From Planctomycetota bacterium (GTDB taxonomy: Bacteria > Planctomycetota > UBA11346): a stretch of 64,000 nucleotides of DNA. The notes below the pieces were generated by a model that saw only the letters and a list, made by a program, of their open reading frames with translations, was not told the DNA's origin and made no database searches. The translations under genes and the position numbers were made by a program. Shown in pieces: positions 35,057 to 42,315 of this stretch. How positions within the stretch are numbered: the stretch's first letter is position 1; every line of letters begins with the position of its first letter. The DNA lies in contig JADGDD010000010.1 in assembly GCA_016745075.1 (NCBI GenBank), positions 1 to 64,000 on the forward strand. Reading direction: 5' to 3'.

Positions 35057-35136
35057 AGCTAAAGGCTACAATGAATTCGATGTCAGACAATAAATAAGTG
35101 CCTTGACCATGCTTTTCTGATCTCATACGATGCGAC

Positions 35137-35167
35137 AATCGGCTGGCGATGTGTTCGTCAGCCGATT
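35137..35167. repeat. Hairpin AATCGGCTG / CAGCCGATT
   Basis: A perfect 9-bp inverted repeat (35137-35145 and 35159-35167) with a 13-base loop, between the degenerate transposase-like gene and lpxA. It could be a remnant REP-like element or a terminator for leftward or rightward readthrough; only ATTTGT follows, so no clear T-run. The rest of the 235-base gap, up to the lpxA start at 35292, includes a second imperfect paired segment around CCAAGCC/GGGTTGG and a weak RBS. Confidence 0.5.
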
Positions 35168-35291
35168 ATTTGTGAGACACCCATTTGCCCACCTCGCAAT
35201 GGCTGAAGTGAGTGCACTAAGGAAGCAAGTTTTATCACGCCTCCACAGTGCCAAGCCTCTGTAAGGGTTGGGAAAGCAGGAGTGGTAAAGT

Positions 35292-36095
35292 ATGGCGATT
35301 CATCCAACAGCTGTTATAGATCCTAAAGCTGAAATCCATGAAGATGCAATAGTAGGCCCATTTTGTGTAGTCGGCCCAGACGTTGTGCTCCACGCGAATG
35401 CAGAACTACGCAATCATGCAACTATTTTTGAAGGTACCACTATTGGGGAAGGCACTATTGTCTTCCCCAATGCTGTTGTGGGTTCCGATCCGCAATCTGT
35501 TCATTATAAGGGCGAGGCATCTAAGGTTCTTATTGGGAATAATTGTCGCATTCACGAATGTGTTACTATTTCCAAAGGGACTAAGGGCGGTAACATGGAA
35601 ACAGTCATAGGTGATGGCTGCATGATTATGGCTTATGCCCATGTTGCTCATGATTGTATTTTGGATGAACAAGTTGTGGTGTGTAATAATGCCCAGTTGG
35701 CGGGTCACGTAAAGATTGGACGTAAAGCGGTTCTTTCTGGTATGGTAGGCATTCACCATTTCGTCAGCGTTGGCGAACTCTCGTTTATCTCGGCAATGAG
35801 CGGCGTTAAACAAGATGTACCGCCCTATATGATGGTGGCTGGTTATCCATCTGAAGTACGTTCTTTGAACGTAGTTGGCCTGAAACGTGAAGGTTTTGAA
35901 GCAGAAGAGATCAAAGCGGCCCGTGATGCCTTCAAACTTATTTTTCATGATAAATCACGTCCTATTATGGATGCGGTGAGCGAAATACGAGAAACAGAGC
36001 TTGGCAGTTTTGCAACAGTGGCTCGGATAAACGAATGGCTTGAACGTCATTTGAATGGTGCGATTAAAGGGCGTTTACAAGAAGCAGAGCGCTAA
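35292..36095 (+). CDS. lpxA: Acyl-ACP:UDP-N-acetylglucosamine O-acyltransferase
   Basis: A 267-residue acyltransferase that starts lipid A synthesis by adding a 3-hydroxyacyl chain to UDP-GlcNAc. The left-handed beta-helix hexapeptide repeats start at HPTAVIDPKAEIHEDAIVGPF and continue for about 180 residues. The catalytic histidine region reads MAYAHVAHDCILDEQVV, and the LpxA-specific NVVGLKREGFE is present near residue 195, distinguishing it from LpxD. The helical C-terminal domain has normal length. This shows the organism makes lipid A. It is followed directly by the Nudix gene and may share its transcript with rpmF and plsX. Confidence 0.94.
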   Translation: MAIHPTAVIDPKAEIHEDAIVGPFCVVGPDVVLHANAELRNHATIFEGTTIGEGTIVFPNAVVGSDPQSVHYKGEASKVLIGNNCRIHECVTISKGTKGGNMETVIGDGCMIMAYAHVAHDCILDEQVVVCNNAQLAGHVKIGRKAVLSGMVGIHHFVSVGELSFISAMSGVKQDVPPYMMVAGYPSEVRSLNVVGLKREGFEAEEIKAARDAFKLIFHDKSRPIMDAVSEIRETELGSFATVARINEWLERHLNGAIKGRLQEAER

Positions 36096-36635
36096 GTGCA
36101 CCCGTGCCAAAGGTTTATCTACTGTCCAAAGTGTGGAGCTGAAGCATTTGAAGCTGCCAGTGAGAAGCATTTGGTATGCAAGGCCTGTGGTTTTGAATAC
36201 TATATCAATGCAGCAGGAGCGGTTGCCGCAGTAATCGTGAATGAAAAAGGCGAGCTGTTGGTTGTGGTTCGTGCACGTGACCCAGACAAAGGTATGTTAG
36301 ATTTGCCTGGTGGGTTTATTGATCCAGGCGAACGCGCAGAGGATGCAGTAGATAGAGAGCTCCACGAAGAACTAGGAGTTGAAGTCGTATCCCGGCAGTT
36401 CCTCACTACAGATGTTAATAGTTACACCTATAAAGAGGTTACTTACCAAACCTTGGACCTCTTTTGGTTGTGTACGGTAGCCTCGACAGAGGTGATATGT
36501 GCTGCTGATGACGTGGAATCATATCAATGGATAGCTCTTCAAGATATAGACTTAGATCACATAGCATTTAGTTCTATCCGAAGAGTGATAGCTCAGCTAC
36601 AACAGGGGAAATTGTCTTATCCCTCAAAACCATAG
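36096..36635 (+). CDS. Nudix hydrolase with N-terminal zinc ribbon
   Basis: A 179-residue protein starting at GTG directly after the lpxA stop. Residues 9-32 hold a zinc ribbon with two CxxC pairs (CPKCG and CKACG), similar to NADH pyrophosphatases. The Nudix box GX5EX7REUXEEXGU is complete as GGFIDPGERAEDAVDRELHEELG within residues 72-94 (written here in outline; key residues Gly, Glu, Arg-Glu and Glu-Glu intact). It hydrolyses a nucleotide diphosphate linked to another moiety; NudC-like decapping or NADH cleavage is possible, but the length is shorter than NudC. Context with lipid and ribosomal genes gives no further hint. Confidence 0.9.
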   Translation: MHPCQRFIYCPKCGAEAFEAASEKHLVCKACGFEYYINAAGAVAAVIVNEKGELLVVVRARDPDKGMLDLPGGFIDPGERAEDAVDRELHEELGVEVVSRQFLTTDVNSYTYKEVTYQTLDLFWLCTVASTEVICAADDVESYQWIALQDIDLDHIAFSSIRRVIAQLQQGKLSYPSKP

Positions 36636-36731
36636 GAATTGGTTTAACTGAGAGGGCAAGTATAGGCCTTTAAAATTCCCTCATCTGTGCGTAAAAACTG
36701 AGGTTTCCATGTTGAGAGCGTATTTCTACCC

Positions 36732-36759
36732 TTGACTCAAGCAGTTGTACCCCTATCTT
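36732..36759 (+). promoter_or_regulatory. Candidate sigma-70 promoter before rpmF
   Basis: TTGACT at 36732-36737 and TATCTT at 36754-36759, separated by 16 bases, 69 bases before the rpmF start. Both are close to housekeeping hexamers. The gap between the Nudix gene and rpmF (192 bases) contains nothing else that I can identify apart from an RBS AAGGAAG. Confidence 0.55.
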
Positions 36760-36827
36760 TCCGCGCCCTTCGGACGCTCTCGCGTGAGAGGATTGGACGA
36801 AGCTGGCTAGAAGGAAGAGAGACAGAC

Positions 36828-37061
36828 ATGGCTGTACCTAAGAAGAAAACAACACAAGGACGTCGCAACATGCGTCGTGGACATCATGCATTAACTGCCG
36901 CAGGCATCAGCATTGATAAAGAAACAAAAAGCGTTCACCGTCCGCACCACGTAGACCTGAAAACAGGTATGTACAATGGTCGCCAAGTATTGTTTGTTGA
37001 AGATGAAGCAGAAGAAGTACTGGATGCTGAAGTTGTAGAATCAGCAGAAGGCGAAGAATAA
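36828..37061 (+). CDS. rpmF: 50S ribosomal protein L32, cysteine-free with acidic tail
   Basis: A 77-residue protein. The start MAVPKKKTTQGRRNMRRGHHAL is the clear L32 N-terminus; a longer frame exists upstream but this ATG follows AAGGAAGAGAG. The zinc-binding cysteines of many L32 proteins are absent; the corresponding region reads HRPHHVDLKTGMYNGRQV. An acidic tail of about 25 residues (EDEAEEVLDAEVVESAEGEE) extends beyond the usual end. It is followed by plsX after 7 bases; rpmF-plsX is one of the most conserved bacterial gene pairs. A sigma-70-like promoter lies 69 bases upstream. Confidence 0.93.
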   Translation: MAVPKKKTTQGRRNMRRGHHALTAAGISIDKETKSVHRPHHVDLKTGMYNGRQVLFVEDEAEEVLDAEVVESAEGEE

Positions 37062-37068
37062 GCCCTTT

Positions 37069-38061
37069 ATGAGATTAGCCCTTGATGCAATGGGGGGTGA
37101 TGATGCCCCACAATCAATGGTGAGTGGAGCAGTTGACTATGCGCGACTGTTCCCTAAACATGAAGTTATTCTTGTTGGCCGAGAGGCTGATATTAAGGCT
37201 GCTTTAGAGGCGGAATCCGCAACTGGCCTGAAAAATATCAGTATCCGCCATACCGATGAAGTTATTGGTATGGCAGATAAAATCGGCGCGCTACGAGAAA
37301 AGAAAAATGATAGTATCAATGTTGCCTCCCGTCTGGTCAAAGATGGCGAGGCTGATGCCGTTATATTGTGCGGGAATACAGGCTGTAGCGTTGCTGCAGC
37401 CCAAATGCATTTGCGGCGTATACCTGGAGTAAGCCGTGCTGGGATTCTTACCCCTCTGCCAAGTCCAGATGGTTTGACATGGGTCGTAGATTGTGGTGCA
37501 AATTCAGTCGGCAAACCAGAACATCTCTGCCAGTTTGCTGAAATGGCCTATGCTTTTTTGCAAAAATATGAAGCCAAAGCGGCTCCTCGTGTTGGTGTTT
37601 TATCTATAGGCAGTGAAGATGAAAAAGGCACTGATTTAACACGTGAAACACTGCGCCTTGTGCGTGAAACGGATGTAAACAGCATCGGCTATATTGAAGG
37701 TAACGATATATTTACAGACAAGGTCGATGTTGTTGTTTGTGATGGCTTTACTGGAAATGTTACCTTAAAGGCCGTTGAAGGCATGGCAAAAATGATGACC
37801 TCAATGATTAAAGATGAGGCCATGTCATCGTTGCGGACCAAAATCGGTGGCTTGTTGATGAAGCCTGTATTCAAAGCCTTGCACCGTAAAACCCACTGGA
37901 GTCTCGTTGGTGGATGTCTCTTGCTCGGTGTAGATGGGATTACCATTATTGGCCACGGCCGTAGTAACCGTGTTGCGGTTGAGCATGCACTCAAACAGGC
38001 GGCTCGCTGTATAGAAACTGGCGTGATGGATCACTTGCGCCAACGTTACACAGATAAATAA
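37069..38061 (+). CDS. plsX: Phosphate acyltransferase PlsX
   Basis: A 330-residue soluble or membrane-associated enzyme that converts acyl-ACP to acyl-phosphate for phospholipid synthesis. The signature MRLALDAMGGDDAP opens the protein; CGNTGC, VDCGANSVGKPEHLCQFA and LLGVDGITIIGHGRSN near the end are all typical. It lies 7 bases after rpmF in the common order and precedes a small membrane protein gene, then greA. Confidence 0.95.
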   Translation: MRLALDAMGGDDAPQSMVSGAVDYARLFPKHEVILVGREADIKAALEAESATGLKNISIRHTDEVIGMADKIGALREKKNDSINVASRLVKDGEADAVILCGNTGCSVAAAQMHLRRIPGVSRAGILTPLPSPDGLTWVVDCGANSVGKPEHLCQFAEMAYAFLQKYEAKAAPRVGVLSIGSEDEKGTDLTRETLRLVRETDVNSIGYIEGNDIFTDKVDVVVCDGFTGNVTLKAVEGMAKMMTSMIKDEAMSSLRTKIGGLLMKPVFKALHRKTHWSLVGGCLLLGVDGITIIGHGRSNRVAVEHALKQAARCIETGVMDHLRQRYTDK

Positions 38062-38071
38062 TCCTACTCAG

Positions 38072-38575
38072 ATGAATATTATTGTATCTATTCACCGAAC
38101 ACCGCATGCAGCCATGCGCACGTGGCTGTGGATTTTAGCTTGCTGTACTGTGGCGATATGCACCTTTGGCTTGCCGCCGATAGCCCATGATAGAAGTTTG
38201 CTCTATTATGGTATTGGGTGTGCTGGTGGGTGTGTATTGGCAGCGATGCTCTTGGCCAGTACCTTGCGAGGGACTGTTGTAGAGATCAATACAGACGGTC
38301 TTTTGACATACAGCCAAAATGGCAAAGAGAATTTTCGTTTTTCTTTGAATGATTTGGGTGCAGTTGGCATGGTTCATGCCGGTCTTTTGCGTGGCCTTGG
38401 TTGTGGAGTGCCCTGTGAGCAGATAGATATATTACACCGAAAGGGTGTTACTTTGCAGCGCATGAGAGAGCAGGAAGAACATCTTGGGTACACCGTTGTT
38501 CTAGAGTTTTTACAAGAAGAAGATCTTAGGCAGATAGAGCAGGCACGACTAGCACTGGGTGAGACTACTGGGTGA
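38072..38575 (+). CDS. Small membrane protein of unknown function
   Basis: A 167-residue protein with two hydrophobic segments at about residues 16-37 and 44-65 (FGLPPI and LLYYGIGCAGGCVLAAMLLAS mark their edges). The C-terminal 95 residues are soluble, with regular beta-strand character (GTVVEINTDGLLTYSQNGKENFRF), resembling the PH-like domains of small bacterial membrane proteins, but I cannot name a family. It lies 10 bases after plsX and about 100 bases before greA, so it is likely in the same transcript. Confidence 0.7.
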   Translation: MNIIVSIHRTPHAAMRTWLWILACCTVAICTFGLPPIAHDRSLLYYGIGCAGGCVLAAMLLASTLRGTVVEINTDGLLTYSQNGKENFRFSLNDLGAVGMVHAGLLRGLGCGVPCEQIDILHRKGVTLQRMREQEEHLGYTVVLEFLQEEDLRQIEQARLALGETTG

Positions 38576-38678
38576 GAGTGCCGAACTGAGATAGCCTCTT
38601 TAAACCTTGCTCAATCAGGCAAAGCTATCAAACTGGCTCAGAGCTTGCGCACATGGCTCGTATATTCGGAGAGCAGAT

Positions 38679-39149
38679 ATGGCACAGATACCAGTTACGG
38701 TAGAAGGCAAACGGAAGTTACAAGAAGCCTTGGCAGTGTTAGAGGTGGAGCGTCCTAAAATTGCAGCAGCGATTGCTGAGGCACGTGAACGCGGTGATTT
38801 GAAAGAAAATGCCGAGTATCATGCTGCTCGTGAGCTCCAGGGCCTTAATAACGCCAAAATAGCAGAGTTAAAATCAAAAATAGGTCATTCTGTCGTGGTT
38901 GATGAGAGCATGATTGATACCAGTACGGTTGCCTTTGGTGCAAGCCTTGAGCTGGAAGACCTTGATGATGGCAGTGTTGAAGAATGGCAACTTGTTGGTG
39001 AAGGGGAAGATGATCCTCTTGAAAACAAAATTCTTACCTCAAGCCCAATGGGTCAGGCCTTGATTGGCCATGTTCAAGGTGATGAAGTCTCCGTTGCAGC
39101 CCCAATGGGTGAGCTACGGTTTAAGATTATCGGTATCTCGTATTCATAA
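38679..39149 (+). CDS. greA: Transcription elongation factor GreA
   Basis: A 156-residue factor that rescues backtracked RNA polymerase by stimulating transcript cleavage. The N-terminal coiled coil contains the tip signature ARERGDLKENAEYHAARE with the acidic residues needed for activity. The C-terminal domain ends in SPMGQALIGHVQGDEVSVAAPMGELRFKI, the conserved GreA block. I chose the ATG at 38679, preceded by GGAGAG, over the longer open frame that begins with 24 unrelated residues. Confidence 0.95.
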   Translation: MAQIPVTVEGKRKLQEALAVLEVERPKIAAAIAEARERGDLKENAEYHAARELQGLNNAKIAELKSKIGHSVVVDESMIDTSTVAFGASLELEDLDDGSVEEWQLVGEGEDDPLENKILTSSPMGQALIGHVQGDEVSVAAPMGELRFKIIGISYS

Positions 39150-39302
39150 AACAGCAGTGGGGCTAGATGTAGTGGTCAGTTCCCCGTGTAATACAGATAA
39201 TACAAAATAGCGGTAAAATAGCGATTCCTTGTTACATATTTCGTATTTAGGGTAACATTAGAGTGTATACGAGCTACACCCTGATGAGAAGGATTGCCCC
39301 GA

Positions 39303-40691
39303 ATGCTGACGAGAGAGCCAAAATACGATTTAAGGATATCCCAGAAGAACAGGTCCTTCGAGCTTTCTAGAATGCTCAAAATGGGTGCTGTTGCTTTGGC
39401 AGTATCAGCGACGATGAGCTCCTGTTCTGTGGATAATCCATCAGAAGATAGCCTTTTTGCACCACATTCTTATCCAGACATATTCATGAATACAGCAACG
39501 TCGCCAGAAGGTGATGCTTCTCAGAATGATGCTGGCATGACAGTACTGCCAGGTGTGGATATTTATCCGTTGCAGAATGATACTGGTGAACAAGTGCGGC
39601 TGGCATGGTATGATGGGACTAGCAGACCGCCATTCCCATGGCAAGCGGGTAATCCAAAGGTTCCATCGACTATGGAAGATCATATTGGTGGTGGCAATTT
39701 TGAAACTGTTAGCGCTGATATGGGTGCCACCATTCAGAAAATTGATGATATTGAGCCACGTAATTTGATTTTGCGTTATCAGCCAACCGTCACCTTTCAG
39801 GGGCAATATGGCGCTGACTGGTTCCGTTATGCAACAACAACAATTTCTGGTATAGAATCTGTTTCGCATGTTCATTTACGTTGGAGTGAGGTTGCTCCCG
39901 ATATCTATGAGCCGGATGATCACCCACAATTTGCACGTGATATTACGCGATATGTTACTACTCCGAAGGGGCGTACTTTATACGAGAGTCACAATTCTGA
40001 TTATGCGCAACCTATCACGGGCAGTGATTGGCAGCGAAGTAGCTGTACAAACAATCAAATTCAATATTATGCAGGTGACCCAAATGTAGATCCTGTACAC
40101 TTTGGCGACCGTGATTGGTATAAACTTATTGTCCCAGATAATAAGAGTATTCTCACGATAGAGACTTTTATTCCAAATGAAAAAGGTTCGAGTGGACGTG
40201 GTGTGACCGCAGGTCACGTATCCGTTTCTTTGTTTGATGGTCGAACTGGTGGTTTGTTGTATAGCTGGTTCCCGCCAAACATTAATCCCGTTTATAACAT
40301 GGGAGGAAATAATCAGCATGCGTTATTCACTGACCGTAATTCTTCGATAGCTTATGGGTTCAGCCGTTGGCGTGCACCTGTAGATAATGATAAACGCCAT
40401 CAAACGAGTGGTGGGTTAACAAATCTTGGTAATATTGAAGATGGCAATAGTGATACCCCAGAAACAGATCCAGGTGTAACCCCAATTGAAAACTTTAACA
40501 ATCGTGGCGTTCGTTTACGTTGGCCATTAGATACAGGGTTTAATGGTGGCTTGGTTGGCAAAGGTGCGGAAGTCTTTATACGTGTAGCCCCGCTTGCTTA
40601 TGACTGGTGTATGCTGTATCGGCCAATGGGTGCTTATCGGATAGCGATAACAGTGGATGATAGGCCAGATAATTATTACGATGTCCCTTAA
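39303..40691 (+). CDS. Secreted lipoprotein with PPC-like motifs (paralogue 1)
   Basis: A 462-residue protein from the ATG at 39303 (GAGAAGGA 9 bases before it). A lipoprotein signal with lipobox ATMSSC follows a long polar lead of about 27 residues. Mid-protein motifs YEPDDHPQFARDITRY and FGDRDWYKLIVPD match the start and centre of pre-peptidase C-terminal (PPC) type beta domains. A calcium-binding or adhesive domain with free N-terminal region is possible, but no enzyme domain is seen. The next gene is a paralogue (see 40749), 57 bases downstream. Location on the outer membrane or surface is inferred. Confidence 0.75.
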   Translation: MLTREPKYDLRISQKNRSFELSRMLKMGAVALAVSATMSSCSVDNPSEDSLFAPHSYPDIFMNTATSPEGDASQNDAGMTVLPGVDIYPLQNDTGEQVRLAWYDGTSRPPFPWQAGNPKVPSTMEDHIGGGNFETVSADMGATIQKIDDIEPRNLILRYQPTVTFQGQYGADWFRYATTTISGIESVSHVHLRWSEVAPDIYEPDDHPQFARDITRYVTTPKGRTLYESHNSDYAQPITGSDWQRSSCTNNQIQYYAGDPNVDPVHFGDRDWYKLIVPDNKSILTIETFIPNEKGSSGRGVTAGHVSVSLFDGRTGGLLYSWFPPNINPVYNMGGNNQHALFTDRNSSIAYGFSRWRAPVDNDKRHQTSGGLTNLGNIEDGNSDTPETDPGVTPIENFNNRGVRLRWPLDTGFNGGLVGKGAEVFIRVAPLAYDWCMLYRPMGAYRIAITVDDRPDNYYDVP

Positions 40692-40748
40692 TCAGGTATT
40701 GGGTAGAATGGTAAAAATGGTAAAAATGGTTAATTTGGGAGAAAATGA

Positions 40749-42041
40749 ATGAAACATAATGTACGATCAATAATAACACTTGGGGCCTGTGCGCTGCTTT
40801 GGACATCGTTGTTGTCTTCTTGCGGTGTTACTTCAGAAGATCGAGGGAACGGCTTGTCGGCATCAATCTCTAATGATGTTATATCTTTTACTTTTGAAGA
40901 CGTACCATCTGAGGGCGATCAAGGCGCTCGTGCAGTAAGTATGGATATTCTCCGTACAGTGCGAGGTTTTGGTATTAACTTGGCATATATTACTGACGGT
41001 TTTTTTGGTTATGTTCAAATAGATGGTGGAGGTACAGGTCGAAGTGCATTGGAAGAAGATAAAGCAGCAGCAGTAAGCGAACAACTAGTGAGCTACAAGC
41101 CAATGGACCCAATGTTAAATTTGTATTATAGTGATTGGTTTAATTTTGAAGCGCGTTCGGCGAACGGTGATTTTATTTTTGCCAAAGTTGTTGTTCGTTT
41201 CCCAGAAATCCCAGCGGATGCTTATGAGCCAGATGATGAAAAAGCATTGGCGCGTGATATTACTGGAGCTCTTATTCCAGAGAGTTATTACCAGCTAGCA
41301 GATGACACAGGCATGTTGCCACCCAAAACGGGGTCACTTGTATTTACCTATGTTGAAGAACATACAGCAGATAGTCAAGGCTGGCGGTCTTTAACCAATC
41401 ATGATAACTATTTTGATGTTGTTGATACAAGCTGTAGCATCAGTGGTGATGAAGATTGGTTTCGTATAGATATCCCTCAGCCACCAGATGATTATACAAC
41501 ATATTTGCGTGTTGCTGTGTCCTTGCCAGCAGGGGTTGATTCGAGCATGCATTGTGACCCAATTGTGAGTATATTGGACGGTAAAAAGCTTGGTATGGAT
41601 GGGCATTTGGCAGCACATGGGACTGTTGAATCATGGGCAGTCAGTCGTTTAGCATTGGCCGAATTTGGCAGCAGCCCAGATGAAACGAGTGAAGACTTGT
41701 TCAATGGTGAGAATGGATGTTACTTGAATCGGCCTGTTGCTATTTGGCCAGGGACGGTTGGTCAATCAGTTCACGAAACTGAAAATAAAACAGGTATTTG
41801 GACAACAGCAGACTTCATTAACCAAAACCCAGTTTCGGGTCCATCTCCAACAGCAGTGATTACCCAGTATAATACACCAGGGCAGTATAATAATAAAGAT
41901 TATTATAGCTACTATGTGCGTATTAACCCAGCATTCACGACTAAAGGTGAATACACCGTATCATTTACTATCTATGATACAGGCAATGGTATTGGTGCAC
42001 CAGATGTTGTTATGCCGCCAGCGCCGGATGGTATAAACTAA
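40749..42041 (+). CDS. Secreted lipoprotein with PPC-like motifs (paralogue 2)
   Basis: A 430-residue lipoprotein: signal peptide with lipobox LLSSC, Cys at about residue 25. It shares the layout of its upstream neighbour: DAYEPDDEKALARDITG near residue 155 and SGDEDWFRIDIPQPP near 235, both spaced as in PPC-like domains, and a C-terminal strand-rich end (GEYTVSFTIYDTG). The two genes probably arose by duplication and have diverged far. In the 57-base gap before it, GGTAAAAAT is repeated in tandem. The glycine riboswitch begins shortly after its stop codon. Confidence 0.75.
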   Translation: MKHNVRSIITLGACALLWTSLLSSCGVTSEDRGNGLSASISNDVISFTFEDVPSEGDQGARAVSMDILRTVRGFGINLAYITDGFFGYVQIDGGGTGRSALEEDKAAAVSEQLVSYKPMDPMLNLYYSDWFNFEARSANGDFIFAKVVVRFPEIPADAYEPDDEKALARDITGALIPESYYQLADDTGMLPPKTGSLVFTYVEEHTADSQGWRSLTNHDNYFDVVDTSCSISGDEDWFRIDIPQPPDDYTTYLRVAVSLPAGVDSSMHCDPIVSILDGKKLGMDGHLAAHGTVESWAVSRLALAEFGSSPDETSEDLFNGENGCYLNRPVAIWPGTVGQSVHETENKTGIWTTADFINQNPVSGPSPTAVITQYNTPGQYNNKDYYSYYVRINPAFTTKGEYTVSFTIYDTGNGIGAPDVVMPPAPDGIN

Positions 42042-42060
42042 AGCATCTTGTATCTCACTT

Positions 42061-42287
42061 GACCGAGCTTGGATAGAAGCACACTTCCCTACGCTGAATG
42101 ACGGCGTAGGGAGACATCTGCTAGCGGTACAGATAGTGCCAAGATAGACAGAGGCCGACGGAGTAACGCTCTCAGGCAAAAGGACCAACGACCAGACAGC
42201 ACCCTGGAAAGATTTGAATAACCTCATAATGAATGGGGATACTCAAACGCCGACGGAGTAACGCTCTCAGGCAGAGTAGACAGGGGT
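42061..42287 (+). promoter_or_regulatory. Tandem glycine riboswitch upstream of gcvP
   Basis: Two glycine aptamers are recognised. Both contain the hallmark GCCGACGGAGTAACGCTCTC then AGGCA (42154-42177 and 42250-42272). Aptamer 1 covers about 42061-42196 with GGATAGA at its start and AGGCAAAAGGACC at its end; aptamer 2 covers about 42199-42287 with CTGGAAAGA at its start. The P1 stem of aptamer 2 is CACCCTG with CAGGGGT, directly followed by TTTTT, so the riboswitch may control termination. Glycine binding would turn on glycine cleavage, which fits the downstream gcvP. Confidence 0.92.
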
Positions 42288-42315
42288 TTTTCTCTTGAAC
42301 CAGAAAGGCCCAATT

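Noticed and set aside
35200-35291. Possible small structured RNA (SRP-like or leader) before lpxA
   Set aside because: Paired segments are short, and the SRP signature GGAAGCAG and other conserved RNA motifs are absent.
40706-40748. GGTAAAAAT tandem repeats before the second lipoprotein gene
   Set aside because: Only two or three short units; too small to call a functional repeat array or CRISPR.
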